64,000 bases of DNA from Zhongshania sp. R06B22 (lineage in GTDB: Bacteria; Pseudomonadota; Gammaproteobacteria; Pseudomonadales; Spongiibacteraceae): contig NZ_JBFRYB010000001.1 of the NCBI RefSeq assembly GCF_040892595.1, positions 2,108,001 through 2,172,000 on the forward strand, in the 5' to 3' direction. The notes under the pieces were generated by a model, which was not told where the DNA came from, did not search any database, and was given only the letters and a program-made list of their open reading frames with translations. The translations under genes and the position numbers were made by a program. Shown one piece after another: positions 27,443 through 36,855 of this stretch (positions within the stretch are counted from its first letter, which is position 1; each line of letters starts with the position of its first letter).

Positions 27443-27566
27443 GTTAACTGTGCTGGTGATCAAGAACCCGTCAATTATAGGTTTGGATTTTTTAGCCCAG
27501 CAGCAGTCATTAGAGCGTAAAAGAATGGCCATATTGTATTTTTGAGTTTTCCGAGAGCTAGAAAAA

Positions 27567-29798
27567 ATGAGTCAATCCGAGGTACGAGCTACCGCTTCCG
27601 CCTATCGCAAGTGGCGTCAAGTGAAAGATGGTATAGCTACAGCAACCATCACTGCTGGCGGCGTCGGTGTATTGCTCGCAATATTGCTCATCTTTTTCTA
27701 TCTTCTTTACGAAATCATGCCCTTGTTTCAGCCTGCATCGATTGAGTCAGAAACCCAGTTCCAGACCAATAGCATTGCCCCTGCCTTGTATCTTGCGATG
27801 GAAGAGCAAGCCGAAATTAGTTTTCGGCTTGGAGGTAACGGTGACGCAGAATTTTTTCGCTTAAGCGATGGTAACTTACTATCTGAAGCGAAGTTGCCCT
27901 TGAAGGGGGCGGATATTCTCAGTTTTGCACTGGAGTCCGAAGAGAGTCGTATTTTTGCACTGGGTTTGAGCGACGGCAAAGTGCTCATTGCCAAGCATGA
28001 CTACCGAACTAGCTACCCAGACGGTGAGCGCCTTATTACTCCCGTGCTCCGCTTCCCTTATGGTGACAAGGCCTTTCTATTGTCTGCAGGGCGCCCGCTT
28101 GAGCAGGTTGCAATCAGCGATAGCGATGACGCTTTAATGATAATTGGTGTTACGGACGGCCAATTATTGGGGCGCCGTTGGGTTAAGGAAGAGGACTTTC
28201 TCAGCGAGGAAGTCACCTTAAGTGAAGAAGATGTGTCACTACCTGATTTGGATATTATCCCCAGCCGGGTGCTAATTGGTCCTGGCCAGCAATGGCTTTA
28301 TGTATTGGCCGCTGACGGTGGTTTTCGCTTAATCGATCTGCCAGAGCAGACGATTACGGATCGAGGCTATCTTTTTGATAGCGGTAAACTGAGTCAGGCG
28401 CGATTTTTGTTAGGTGGTATTTCTTTATTGGTTGCTAGCGACCATGGCGCGGTGGGCCAGTGGTTTGTTGTAAGAGACAAGGAGCGCGAGTCTGGCTATA
28501 AGCTGCAGCCGGTTCGACAGTTCGATATTCCCGACGGTGGCAGTGCTGTCTTGGTGACTGAACATCGTCGCAAAGGCTTTGTGAGCGTCGATGACCAAGG
28601 CAGGCTCGATTTGTTTTACACCACGTCGCATCGGCGATTATTGAGCGAGGATCTCGATGTTGGAGCAATTCGCGCGATGGCAATTTCGCCGCGTGCCGAC
28701 AAAATTTTAGTGGAAAATAGTGAGGGCGAACTTGCAAGCTTTGCCTTGCACAATGAACACCCTGAATTGTCGTGGACAGCCTTGTGGAGCAAAGTTTGGT
28801 ATGAGAGCTATCCCGAGCCGGACTACGTTTGGCAGTCGTCAGCATCTAATAATGATTTCGAACCAAAATATAGTTTTGCTCCCTTGGCCTTCGGCACATT
28901 AAAAGCCGCATTCTATGCGATGCTGATTGCCGCACCACTGGCAATCTGTGGCGCTATTTATACCGCCTACTTTATGGCGCCGGCGCTGCGTCGCAAGACC
29001 AAGCCCTTAATCGAATTAATGGAAGCCTTGCCGACTGTTATTTTGGGGTTTCTCGCGGGTTTGTGGCTTGCACCGTTTATTGAGAAAAATTTACCGGCGA
29101 TATTCTCGCTCTTTGTTTTTCTTCCCGTCGGTATTTTAGTGTTCGCCTGGTCGTGGTCACAATTGCCGTCCTCCTTCCGTAGTCGGGTTCCAGACGGTTG
29201 GCATCCGCTGCTGCTTGTTCCTTTGGTGCTGGCAGTGGTGTTGGGGTGTGTAGAGCTTAGCGCACCAATAGAACGTGCCTTTTTTGGTGGCGATATGCGT
29301 GCGTGGTTGACCAACGATATTGGGGTTTCTTTTGATCAGCGTAATGCCTTAGTGGTTGGTATCGCAATGGGCTTTGCGGTTATTCCAACTATTTTTTCGA
29401 TTGCTGAAGATGCGATTTTTTCGGTGCCCAAGCATCTTAGTTATGGATCTTTAGCCCTGGGTGCAACGCCATGGCAAAGCTTAGTTGGCGTGGTGATACC
29501 TACCGCCAGCCCTGGTATTTTTTCGGCCTTGATGATTGGCATGGGCAGAGCCGTGGGCGAAACTATGATTGTATTGATGGCAACCGGTAATACGCCAATT
29601 ATGGATGCGAATATCTTCGAGGGAATGCGGACTTTGGCGGCAAATATTGCCGTTGAAATTGGGGAAACCGAAGTAGACAGCTCCCATTATCGGGTACTGT
29701 TTTTAGCGGCATTTGTCTTGTTCATGTTTACCTTTGCAGTCAATACCGTTGCAGAAATAGTGCGCCAACGTTTACGTATGCGATATGGGAATCTTTAA
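27567..29798 (+). CDS. pstC: Phosphate ABC transporter permease PstC with large periplasmic domain
   Basis: 743 residues, far longer than E. coli PstC (319). One N-terminal membrane segment (about 32-52) is followed by a periplasmic domain of about 370 residues (60-440) with repeated short beta-strand patterns, plausibly a beta-propeller-like fold. The usual permease core then starts near 440 (APLAFGTLKAAFYAMLIAAPLAICGA) and contains the EAA loop (SLALGATPWQSLVGVVIPTASPGIFSALMIG). The large insert is known from Pseudomonas-type PstC proteins. With PstA it forms the membrane channel of the phosphate uptake system. Confidence 0.93.
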   Translation: MSQSEVRATASAYRKWRQVKDGIATATITAGGVGVLLAILLIFFYLLYEIMPLFQPASIESETQFQTNSIAPALYLAMEEQAEISFRLGGNGDAEFFRLSDGNLLSEAKLPLKGADILSFALESEESRIFALGLSDGKVLIAKHDYRTSYPDGERLITPVLRFPYGDKAFLLSAGRPLEQVAISDSDDALMIIGVTDGQLLGRRWVKEEDFLSEEVTLSEEDVSLPDLDIIPSRVLIGPGQQWLYVLAADGGFRLIDLPEQTITDRGYLFDSGKLSQARFLLGGISLLVASDHGAVGQWFVVRDKERESGYKLQPVRQFDIPDGGSAVLVTEHRRKGFVSVDDQGRLDLFYTTSHRRLLSEDLDVGAIRAMAISPRADKILVENSEGELASFALHNEHPELSWTALWSKVWYESYPEPDYVWQSSASNNDFEPKYSFAPLAFGTLKAAFYAMLIAAPLAICGAIYTAYFMAPALRRKTKPLIELMEALPTVILGFLAGLWLAPFIEKNLPAIFSLFVFLPVGILVFAWSWSQLPSSFRSRVPDGWHPLLLVPLVLAVVLGCVELSAPIERAFFGGDMRAWLTNDIGVSFDQRNALVVGIAMGFAVIPTIFSIAEDAIFSVPKHLSYGSLALGATPWQSLVGVVIPTASPGIFSALMIGMGRAVGETMIVLMATGNTPIMDANIFEGMRTLAANIAVEIGETEVDSSHYRVLFLAAFVLFMFTFAVNTVAEIVRQRLRMRYGNL

Positions 29799-29854
29799 TT
29801 GCGTGTTACTGAATTTACTGGTTCGCCAGAGTAAGAAAAACGGGAAGTTAAGTC

Positions 29855-31555
29855 ATGTCATTGCACGATGATAACAAGCAAGGGTTTAAAGAGTGGTGTA
29901 AGCGCGGCGAGCCTATGATTTGGATGAATGCCGCCGCGGTAACAGTAAGCACCTTGGCTGTTATCGGCTTGCTCCTGTTATTAGCTGTTCGCGGTTTGGG
30001 ACATTTCTGGCCAGCATCTGTAATGCAGGCCCAATATGATCTGCCGAGTGAAACGTCAGTAGCGGTTTTGGCCGAACAGATTGAATCAGAAGCGGTGCCT
30101 ATTGAGCAGTTATTGAGCGCTGGATTTAAGATCGACACTGACGATGCCTTCGTTGAACGGCAGTTAGTGAAGTTAGGTAATCGTGACGTCAGTGGCGCGG
30201 ATTTTAAATGGGTGATCACTCGCTATTTAAATGATATTAGTTACCCAGAGGACGCGGTTGTTATTGAACGGCGTGAATGGGGCAATTTTTATGGTTTTCT
30301 GCAAAATGTTAAAGAAAATGGTGTGCTTGTTGCGAGCACTGACAATGGTGATGCTTGGGATGAATTTCAATCGCGAGTGAAGCGAGCAACTAAGATTCAT
30401 CAGCAAATTAAAAAAATAGAGAAAAAAGATATTGGCACAATCAATTATCGTATCGAACGACTGCGTATAAAAGAGCGCGGTTTAGAGCTTGATACTGCAG
30501 TGCCGGAAGATCGTCGTCTACAGATGCAAGCCGATATGGCGGCCGAGCGCGCTGAGTTAGATCTGGAGTATAAGCTTGCACAAGGTCAGCTTGCAGATTT
30601 GTACCGGCAGTGGCATCGGGACAGTTTCACGATGGCGACGGCATCTGGACAGATAAAAGAGCAACGTATTTCTACAGTGGTGCATGCTTATCAGCCTAAC
30701 AGCATGAGCCTGATTCAAAAAATAGGTTTTTATGGCGATAAATTTTGGGAGTTCTTAAGTGATGAACCCCGAGAGGCCAACACCGAAGGTGGTATATTTC
30801 CAGCCATATTCGGCACGGTTATTATGGTGCTGATTATGTCGGTACTGGTGACACCGTTTGGGGTCGTTGCGGCAGTATATTTGCGTGAGTATGCCAAACA
30901 GGGGCTAATGACACGAACAGTTCGTATTGCCGTAAATAATTTGGCCGGTGTCCCCTCCATTGTTTACGGCGTTTTCGGGCTTGGCTTTTTTATCTATTTC
31001 CTGGGTGGAGAGGTGGATAAAGCCTTTTTTCCTGAGTCCCTGCCAGCTCCGACTTTTGGTACGCCGGGCTTATTATGGGCATCGGTAACACTGGCACTGT
31101 TAACTTTGCCTGTGGTTATTGTTGCGACCGAAGAAGGCTTGGCGCGTATCCCTATGAACTTACGTGAGGGTAGTCTCGCACTAGGCGCAACCAAGGCTGA
31201 GACTCTGTGGCGGATAGTATTACCCATGGCCAGTCCAGCCATGATGACGGGATTGATATTGGCTGTGGCGCGAGCGGCAGGTGAGGTCGCACCTTTAATG
31301 TTAGTGGGTGTAGTAAAACTGGCACCATCATTACCTGTAAATGGGAATTTCCCTTATTTCCATCTAGATCAGAAGTTTATGCACCTGGGCTTTCATATTT
31401 ACGACGTTGGTTTTCAAAGTCCGAATGTGGAGGCGGCAAGACCGTTGGTATACGCCACGGCCTTGTTACTAGTTGTTATTATTGCCTTGCTTAATTTAAG
31501 TGCGGTGGCCTTGCGCAACCGTTTACGTGATAAATATAAATCACTGGAAATGTAA
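29855..31555 (+). CDS. pstA: Phosphate ABC transporter permease PstA with periplasmic coiled-coil domain
   Basis: 566 residues, nearly twice E. coli PstA (296). A first membrane segment (about 25-50) leads into a periplasmic region of about 240 residues with a highly charged coiled coil (about 182-250, many K, R and E). The permease core begins near residue 310 ([32 protein letters not shown]) and includes the EAA loop with [26 protein letters not shown] near residue 440. Both PstC and PstA thus carry big periplasmic additions. 56 bp separate it from pstC, 35 bp from the likely pstB ATG. Confidence 0.93.
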   Translation: MSLHDDNKQGFKEWCKRGEPMIWMNAAAVTVSTLAVIGLLLLLAVRGLGHFWPASVMQAQYDLPSETSVAVLAEQIESEAVPIEQLLSAGFKIDTDDAFVERQLVKLGNRDVSGADFKWVITRYLNDISYPEDAVVIERREWGNFYGFLQNVKENGVLVASTDNGDAWDEFQSRVKRATKIHQQIKKIEKKDIGTINYRIERLRIKERGLELDTAVPEDRRLQMQADMAAERAELDLEYKLAQGQLADLYRQWHRDSFTMATASGQIKEQRISTVVHAYQPNSMSLIQKIGFYGDKFWEFLSDEPREANTEGGIFPAIFGTVIMVLIMSVLVTPFGVVAAVYLREYAKQGLMTRTVRIAVNNLAGVPSIVYGVFGLGFFIYFLGGEVDKAFFPESLPAPTFGTPGLLWASVTLALLTLPVVIVATEEGLARIPMNLREGSLALGATKAETLWRIVLPMASPAMMTGLILAVARAAGEVAPLMLVGVVKLAPSLPVNGNFPYFHLDQKFMHLGFHIYDVGFQSPNVEAARPLVYATALLLVVIIALLNLSAVALRNRLRDKYKSLEM

Positions 31556-31590
31556 GCGCGGACTACTTGAAGCATAAGGCAGCGAAATTT

Positions 31591-32433
31591 ATGACGAGTG
31601 ACAAATCAACGGCAAAGGCGCACGCTATCAATATGGAATCAATGGGACGAAATCGTGTGGAACAGACTATCCATGACGAAGATATTACCTTAACCGTAGA
31701 CAATATTGATTTGTATTACGGTGAGAAACAGGCCTTATTCGACATTAATATGGTTGTTCCACGTAAAAAAGTCACCGCCTTTATTGGGCCTAGCGGCTGT
31801 GGTAAGTCGACCTTACTACGCTGTTTTAATCGTATGAATGATCTGGTAGATAGCTGTAAGGTAGACGGAAGCATTTCCTTGGATGGGTCGAATATTTACG
31901 ATAAGCGTGTAGATGTTGCGACCTTGCGGCGTCGGGTTGGTATGGTATTTCAAAAACCGAATCCCTTCCCAAAATCTATTTATGAAAATGTAGCGTACGG
32001 CTTGCGGATCCAGGGCATTAATAAGAAACGCGTAATCGATGAAGTCGTCGAACGATCCTTGCGCGGTGCAGCGCTGTGGGATGAAGTTAAAGACCGTTTG
32101 CATGACAATGCGCTGGGTATATCCGGTGGTCAGCAACAGCGCTTAGTTATTGCGCGCACCATTGCGGTAGAGCCGGAAGTATTATTGTTGGACGAGCCGG
32201 CATCGGCCTTAGATCCTATATCAACACTTAAAATTGAAGAGCTGATCTACGAGCTAAAAGATAAGTATACGATTGTGATTGTTACCCACAATATGCAGCA
32301 AGCGGCGCGTGTGTCTGACTATACGGCGTTTATGTATATGGGTAAGCTAATTGAGTTTGGTAACACAGATATTCTTTTTACAAACCCCAGTAACAAGCAA
32401 ACCGAAGATTACATTACCGGTCGCTATGGTTAA
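31591..32433 (+). CDS. pstB: Phosphate ABC transporter ATPase PstB
   Basis: ATPase of the high-affinity phosphate importer. I take ATG 31591 (MTSDKSTAK), giving 280 residues; a TTG at 31567 would add eight. Neither has a strong Shine-Dalgarno. Motifs are Walker [10 protein letters not shown], the Q-loop in [18 protein letters not shown], signature [10 protein letters not shown], Walker [14 protein letters not shown], and the switch His in VTHNMQQA. The N-terminal 40 residues before [11 protein letters not shown] are a family-typical extension. The length agrees with PstB (about 257-290). Confidence 0.95.
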   Translation: MTSDKSTAKAHAINMESMGRNRVEQTIHDEDITLTVDNIDLYYGEKQALFDINMVVPRKKVTAFIGPSGCGKSTLLRCFNRMNDLVDSCKVDGSISLDGSNIYDKRVDVATLRRRVGMVFQKPNPFPKSIYENVAYGLRIQGINKKRVIDEVVERSLRGAALWDEVKDRLHDNALGISGGQQQRLVIARTIAVEPEVLLLDEPASALDPISTLKIEELIYELKDKYTIVIVTHNMQQAARVSDYTAFMYMGKLIEFGNTDILFTNPSNKQTEDYITGRYG

Positions 32434-32463
32434 GGTTTGGTGACAGATTTTGAGAGATGACTT

Positions 32464-33183
32464 ATGAAAGAAAAAATATCACATACGCATCATATTTCGC
32501 AGCAGTTCAATACCGAGTTAGATGATATTAAGACTCGGATGCTGGAGATGGGCGGCTTAGTCGAAAAGCAGGTTGCCGATGCAACCAATGCATTTATGAA
32601 TCTGGATACGGGCTTAGCGTCAGACGTGAAGCAGGGCGACAAGCTCGTTAACAGCCTAGAAGTTGCGATTGACGAAGAGTGCACAATTATCTTGGCGCGT
32701 CGTCAGCCTGCGGCGAGCGACTTGCGGCTGGTATTGTCAATCAGCAAGATTTTAAGCGATCTTGAGCGTATGGGTGACGAGGCTAGTAAGGTGGCGGATA
32801 GCGCCATTAAATTAGCCGAGCTTGGTGGTCTACCACGTAGCGTTTTGGAAATTAGGCATATTGGTGATCATGTGTCGGGCATGGTGAGAAATGCGCTGGA
32901 TTCTTTTGCGCGCCTTGATATTGATTTGGCCTTGGAAGTTGCTGAAGAAGATAAGGCCGTCGATCTAGAATACGGCACGGCAATGCGCAGCTTAGTGACT
33001 TACATGATTGAAGACCCGCGTACCATTACCTCTGTACTGCAAGTTATGTGGGCTTTACGGTCATTAGAGAGAGTGGGCGACCACGCTCGTAATATCGCCG
33101 AGCACGTTATTTACTTGGTCAAAGGTGCGAACGTTCGCCATGTTAATATTGATGAAATGACAGCGACCGTGCAAGAGGGCTAA
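32464..33183 (+). CDS. phoU: Phosphate signalling protein PhoU
   Basis: 239 residues, all-helical, built of two PhoU repeats: each contains an ExxxxR/D-type metal site (first repeat LSISKILSDLERMGDEASKVAD, second repeat MWALRSLERVGDHARNIAEHVIYLV). PhoU is a negative regulator that links PstSCAB transport state to PhoR and prevents toxic phosphate overuptake. It is the last gene of the pst operon, 30 bp after pstB. The size equals E. coli PhoU (241). A weak inverted repeat follows the stop. Confidence 0.96.
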   Translation: MKEKISHTHHISQQFNTELDDIKTRMLEMGGLVEKQVADATNAFMNLDTGLASDVKQGDKLVNSLEVAIDEECTIILARRQPAASDLRLVLSISKILSDLERMGDEASKVADSAIKLAELGGLPRSVLEIRHIGDHVSGMVRNALDSFARLDIDLALEVAEEDKAVDLEYGTAMRSLVTYMIEDPRTITSVLQVMWALRSLERVGDHARNIAEHVIYLVKGANVRHVNIDEMTATVQEG

Positions 33184-33210
33184 GCCTCATTCATGGCTGC
33201 GCTGAGGCTT
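33182..33210 (+). terminator. Possible terminator between phoU and the AbgT gene
   Basis: AAGCCTCA (33182-33189) and TGAGGCTT (33203-33210) make a perfect 8-bp stem with a 13-base loop, starting in the phoU stop codon. There is no T-run behind it, so this is at best a weak terminator for the convergent genes. Confidence 0.35.
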
Positions 33211-33224
33211 GCTAGAATCAAATG

Positions 33225-34739
33225 TTAGCCTGGCCCCAAGGGGAAACCTGCTGCTAACCATATACTGAGTAGCAGCGACCAGCTAATAAAAAATATGACT
33301 GAGTAGGGCAGCATCAATGCGATTAGGGTACCCATTCCCGCAGATTTGTCGTGGCTTTGCATAAAGGCCACCACAACACCAAAGTAGGGCATCAAGGGGG
33401 TAATAATATTGGTGCTTGAGTCGCCAATTCGATACGCCATCTGCGCTGATTCAGGGTCTACTCCCAGTAAAAATAACATTGGAATAAAAATAGGTGCCAT
33501 CAAGGCCCATTTAGCCGAAGCGCTTCCGATTAATAGATTGATGCTGGCGCTAATAACTATAAACCCTAGTAACAAGCTGATTTTTGACAACTCCAGTCCT
33601 GCAAGCCAGTTTGCGCCATTGATGGCGGATATCGCGCCCAGGCCGGTCCAGTTAAAATAATTGACAAACTGGGCGGCGAAAAACATCAATACCATGTAGC
33701 CTGATAAGGTACTAATCCCAGTCTCCATGCCCGCGATCCAGTCTTGATGACGTTGATATTTTCCAGTGGTGTAGCCAAATATTAAACCGCTAATGGTGGC
33801 GTAAAGCGCGATAAATATCACAATTCCATTGAGTAAAGGTAGGGCTGCCAGGCCATTGGGATCTGGGTTACGGAGTAGCCCACTGTCAGGAATGACCAGC
33901 CACAGTAAGAGTCCGATAAAGGCAATGCTAAACAAGCTTACTCTTCGCATCGCGGCCTTCAATGCGGGGCTATCATTAAGCAGCTTTTCGCTTGATTCCT
34001 CAGAGGCTGTCGTTGGTTTAGATAGCCTTGGCTCGACAATCTTTTCGTTAACCCATGCGCCGATGACGGTAATAAACACTGTTGAAACTGCGGTGAAGTA
34101 ATAATTCGCGCTGGTTAAGACTTGACGGTCGGGAGCGACCAAGGCAATGGCTTCGGTGCTGATACCCGAGAGGATCGCATCCACAGGTCCAAGTAATAAG
34201 TTCGCGCTATAGCCTCCAGAAACACCAGCAAAAGCCGCAGCTATACCCGCCAGGGGAGATCGACCAGCAGCGCGAAAAATCAGTGCGGCTAGCGGGATCA
34301 GTACAACGTATCCGGAGTCAAAGCCGATGCTAGACATGACTCCAGCAAATACCACAAAACTGCTTAGTAAGCGTGGTGGTGCCTTAGCGGCCAGGCGCTG
34401 AAGAGTGTGACCCAGCAAGCCAGAATCCTCTGCAACCGCAATACCTAAAATCGCAACCAACACTGAGCCAACCGGAGCAAAATGAATAAAGTTGCCAACC
34501 GTATTGGCCACCATCCATTTGACACCGTCGCTGCTGAGCAATGACTTAGCAGGAATGATTTCATTGGTGACAGGATGCACGGCAGAGATCGTAAAAAAAT
34601 CGGCTATAGCCGATATCGCAATAATACCAATACAAAGATAGATGAATAACAGCACCGGATTGGGCAGGCGGTTGCCAATTACCTCAAGCCTATTCAGCCA
34701 GCGTTGAACTAACGGGGGGCTGGGGTTTGCATTGTTCAT
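33225..34739 (-). CDS. AbgT-family transporter
   Basis: 504 residues with about eleven to thirteen hydrophobic segments. The N-terminal NRLPNPVLLFIYLCIGIIAISA and conserved blocks such as GFDSGYVVLIPLAALIFRAAGRSPLAGIAAAFAGVSGGYSANLL belong to the AbgT family. Family members import p-aminobenzoyl-glutamate (AbgT) or act as antimetabolite exporters (MtrF), so the direction and substrate cannot be told from sequence. No amidohydrolase genes (abgA/abgB) are next to it. It is convergent with phoU. Confidence 0.88.
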   Translation of the reverse strand: MNNANPSPPLVQRWLNRLEVIGNRLPNPVLLFIYLCIGIIAISAIADFFTISAVHPVTNEIIPAKSLLSSDGVKWMVANTVGNFIHFAPVGSVLVAILGIAVAEDSGLLGHTLQRLAAKAPPRLLSSFVVFAGVMSSIGFDSGYVVLIPLAALIFRAAGRSPLAGIAAAFAGVSGGYSANLLLGPVDAILSGISTEAIALVAPDRQVLTSANYYFTAVSTVFITVIGAWVNEKIVEPRLSKPTTASEESSEKLLNDSPALKAAMRRVSLFSIAFIGLLLWLVIPDSGLLRNPDPNGLAALPLLNGIVIFIALYATISGLIFGYTTGKYQRHQDWIAGMETGISTLSGYMVLMFFAAQFVNYFNWTGLGAISAINGANWLAGLELSKISLLLGFIVISASINLLIGSASAKWALMAPIFIPMLFLLGVDPESAQMAYRIGDSSTNIITPLMPYFGVVVAFMQSHDKSAGMGTLIALMLPYSVIFFISWSLLLSIWLAAGFPLGPG

Positions 34740-35261
34740 CAGTTTAAGCCTGTCTTTTTTGTCTGGTATTTATAAGTATACCGATAGTTAGGTGATTTTT
34801 ATGGAGTGGCGCTTCACTTATTGTTAAAGGATTTTTTATTTATTGCGTAATTATATTGTCGCGATGGTATGCCAAGATATAAATCGGCTTTGGAAGCTGG
34901 GGGTTAAAGTATTATCTTAATAAACGTATAGGACCTTTTTGCAAGAGCGCAGATTTGTAACAATACCCTGTTAAAGAAGCTTACTATTGAGATACAGCGG
35001 CAATACTAAGAGGATGTTGTTGAGCTTCTCTACAAAACAATCATGACGAGATTTCAGTTGGATACCGCGTCTTGTCCAATTGCAGTGTTTTGCCGTGTTA
35101 AACTATCACTCGCTAGTCTCTAAAAATTCACAGTAATAGCAATAATATATGCGAGTTCACTCACGGAATATTCCTGTGCGCACTTGGGTTTGATATCTGT
35201 TTTAGGCCAAATTTATACAGCTAGTTCTAGCGATTTTTTACGCCTGAGGGGGTGTTGGTAA
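34740..35261. other. Intergenic region between divergent transporter genes
   Basis: About 520 A+T-rich bases between the AbgT gene and the MFS gene. I see no coding frame, RNA gene or clear terminator. It must contain two divergent promoters, but I cannot place them. GAGGGGGTG just before the MFS GTG at 35262 is a good ribosome binding site. Confidence 0.45.
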
Positions 35262-36527
35262 GTGAGTGATTCTGCAACAACGGTTGCCAAACCTGGTTTT
35301 AAGGCCATGTTTAGCCTTTACCTTGCCATGATGAGTGTCGGCATGGGGCAAACGGTCGTGTTTGCCATTTTACCCATGCTAGGGCGAGAACTGCATCTTG
35401 ATTTGCTGGTGTTCCAGCTGCCTTTTTCCGACATTGTGATTGAGCCTCGAGAGATGGCAATTACGTCTTTATCTGCCTTGACAGCATTCGCTTTTTTTAT
35501 TGCCGCTCCCATATGGGGGCGGCTCAGTGATCGTTGGGGACGAAAACCACTCATTATTATGGGTTTATTTGGTTATGTCATTGGTACTTTAACGTTCAAT
35601 GGCGTTGCCTACTTGGGTTTGTCAGGGGTAATGATGGGCACAGCGCTGTTTAGCTGCCTAATCATCAGTCGTGCGTTTCATGCTGTAGTGATGTCGCCGA
35701 CTCATCCTGCAGCAGCAGCGTATATGGTAGACGTAACCTCAGTGCATGAACGTACCAAAGGCATGGGTAAGCTCCAGGCATTTAATCAGCTTGGGGTGAT
35801 GCTCGGACCCGCATTAGCGTGGTTTGTGAGTATCAATTATCTGGCGCCACTTTATATTCAAGCCGGGGTGTCACTCATTGTCGGTATTTTGGTGTGGCGG
35901 TATTTACCGTCTATTCCAGTTTCAAATACCAGCGGAAAGAAGCAGCTAAAGTTATCCTACTTTGATCCGCGGTATCGCTTATTCATGGCGGTTGGCTTTG
36001 CTATTTTTAGCCTGCTGGGAATGGTACAGCAAACTTTAGGATTTTATTTTCAGGATATCTTAGCCGTGGATGGCGTTCGCGCTGCGCAGTTATTTTCAAG
36101 TGCGATGGTGGTGTCGTCAGTTGCTATTCTGGGGGCTCAGTTTCTAGTCGTACGACGTTATAGTGGCTTGCCGATGCGCTTATTGCGGTTTGGTTTGCCG
36201 TTTATGTTGTTGTCATATGTCCTATTGGCTAACGCTAGCGCCTTGTGGATGCTCTACCTTTCTATGGCTTTGTTTGGATTTGGTATGGGGTTGACAGGAC
36301 CTTCTTTCACCGCAAGTGCAACAATGGCGGTAGAGTCACACGAGCAGGGTAGCTTAGCGGGGTTAATAGGCGCGATTGCTGGCCTGGGATTTATGTTCGG
36401 ACCTTTAGTCGGCGGCGCTCTATACCGTATTTCACCGAGTTATCCTTATTGGTGTGCGGCTATTGTGATGGTCTTCATTATTCTGATTTTGTCGTTTTTA
36501 GAGAAGTCATGGAAAAAACAAAAATAA
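35262..36527 (+). CDS. MFS transporter, drug-efflux (TetA/MdtG-like) type
   Basis: 421 residues with about twelve membrane segments. The start is GTG 35262. The loop after segment 2 holds the MFS motif A, GRLSDRWGRKPLIIMG, and the motif C region QLGVMLGPALAWFV is typical of H+-antiporters of the DHA1 drug-efflux class. A hydrophilic stretch near residues 45-60 between segments 1 and 2 is somewhat longer than usual. Substrate unknown; no regulator gene is adjacent. Confidence 0.85.
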   Translation: MSDSATTVAKPGFKAMFSLYLAMMSVGMGQTVVFAILPMLGRELHLDLLVFQLPFSDIVIEPREMAITSLSALTAFAFFIAAPIWGRLSDRWGRKPLIIMGLFGYVIGTLTFNGVAYLGLSGVMMGTALFSCLIISRAFHAVVMSPTHPAAAAYMVDVTSVHERTKGMGKLQAFNQLGVMLGPALAWFVSINYLAPLYIQAGVSLIVGILVWRYLPSIPVSNTSGKKQLKLSYFDPRYRLFMAVGFAIFSLLGMVQQTLGFYFQDILAVDGVRAAQLFSSAMVVSSVAILGAQFLVVRRYSGLPMRLLRFGLPFMLLSYVLLANASALWMLYLSMALFGFGMGLTGPSFTASATMAVESHEQGSLAGLIGAIAGLGFMFGPLVGGALYRISPSYPYWCAAIVMVFIILILSFLEKSWKKQK

Positions 36528-36590
36528 TATGACAGTTTGGTTAAAAATCAGGCTAATTCACCCGTGCACCATGAACCCTGTCTTAGGCTC

Positions 36591-36677
36591 TTATGTACAT
36601 GCTTATCCACAAGCTTATTCACCTTAATTGGGGAAAACTTTACGCTAGCCTAGTTTTGCTTGTACAACTTATACACA
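36591..36677 (+). repeat. Tandem DnaA-box-like 9-mers with 12-bp period
   Basis: TTATGTACA (36591-36599, one mismatch), TTATCCACA (36603-36611, perfect) and TTATTCACC (36615-36623, one mismatch) follow each other at exactly 12-bp steps in the same orientation, and a fourth, perfect TTATACACA lies at 36669-36677. The consensus used is TTATNCACA. The array sits in the 330-bp gap before the FimV-like gene; the rest of the gap shows no gene. It is not near dnaA, dnaN or rpmH, so it is not obviously oriC. Confidence 0.7.
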
Positions 36678-36855
36678 AGGGTGGTCTAGTTGCGATATTA
36701 GGCTATATTTGAAAGGTGTAGCTCAAATTTGGGATTGTTTTCGCCTATTTGCGGGCGTTTAATGGACCATAGTCACTGTTTGTTTGCGCCGCGAGGCTTT
36801 TATTCACGTTGTTTGAGCCTTTCCTCAAAATGCTAAGAAATTAGAGAGTTATATT

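Noticed and set aside
28435..28845. 136-codon open frame opposite pstC.
   Set aside because: Antisense shadow within the PstC periplasmic domain; no support.
36591..36677. Chromosomal replication origin at the DnaA-box array.
   Set aside because: No dnaA, dnaN, rpmH or mnmG nearby and no clear unwinding element; reported only as a DnaA-box array.
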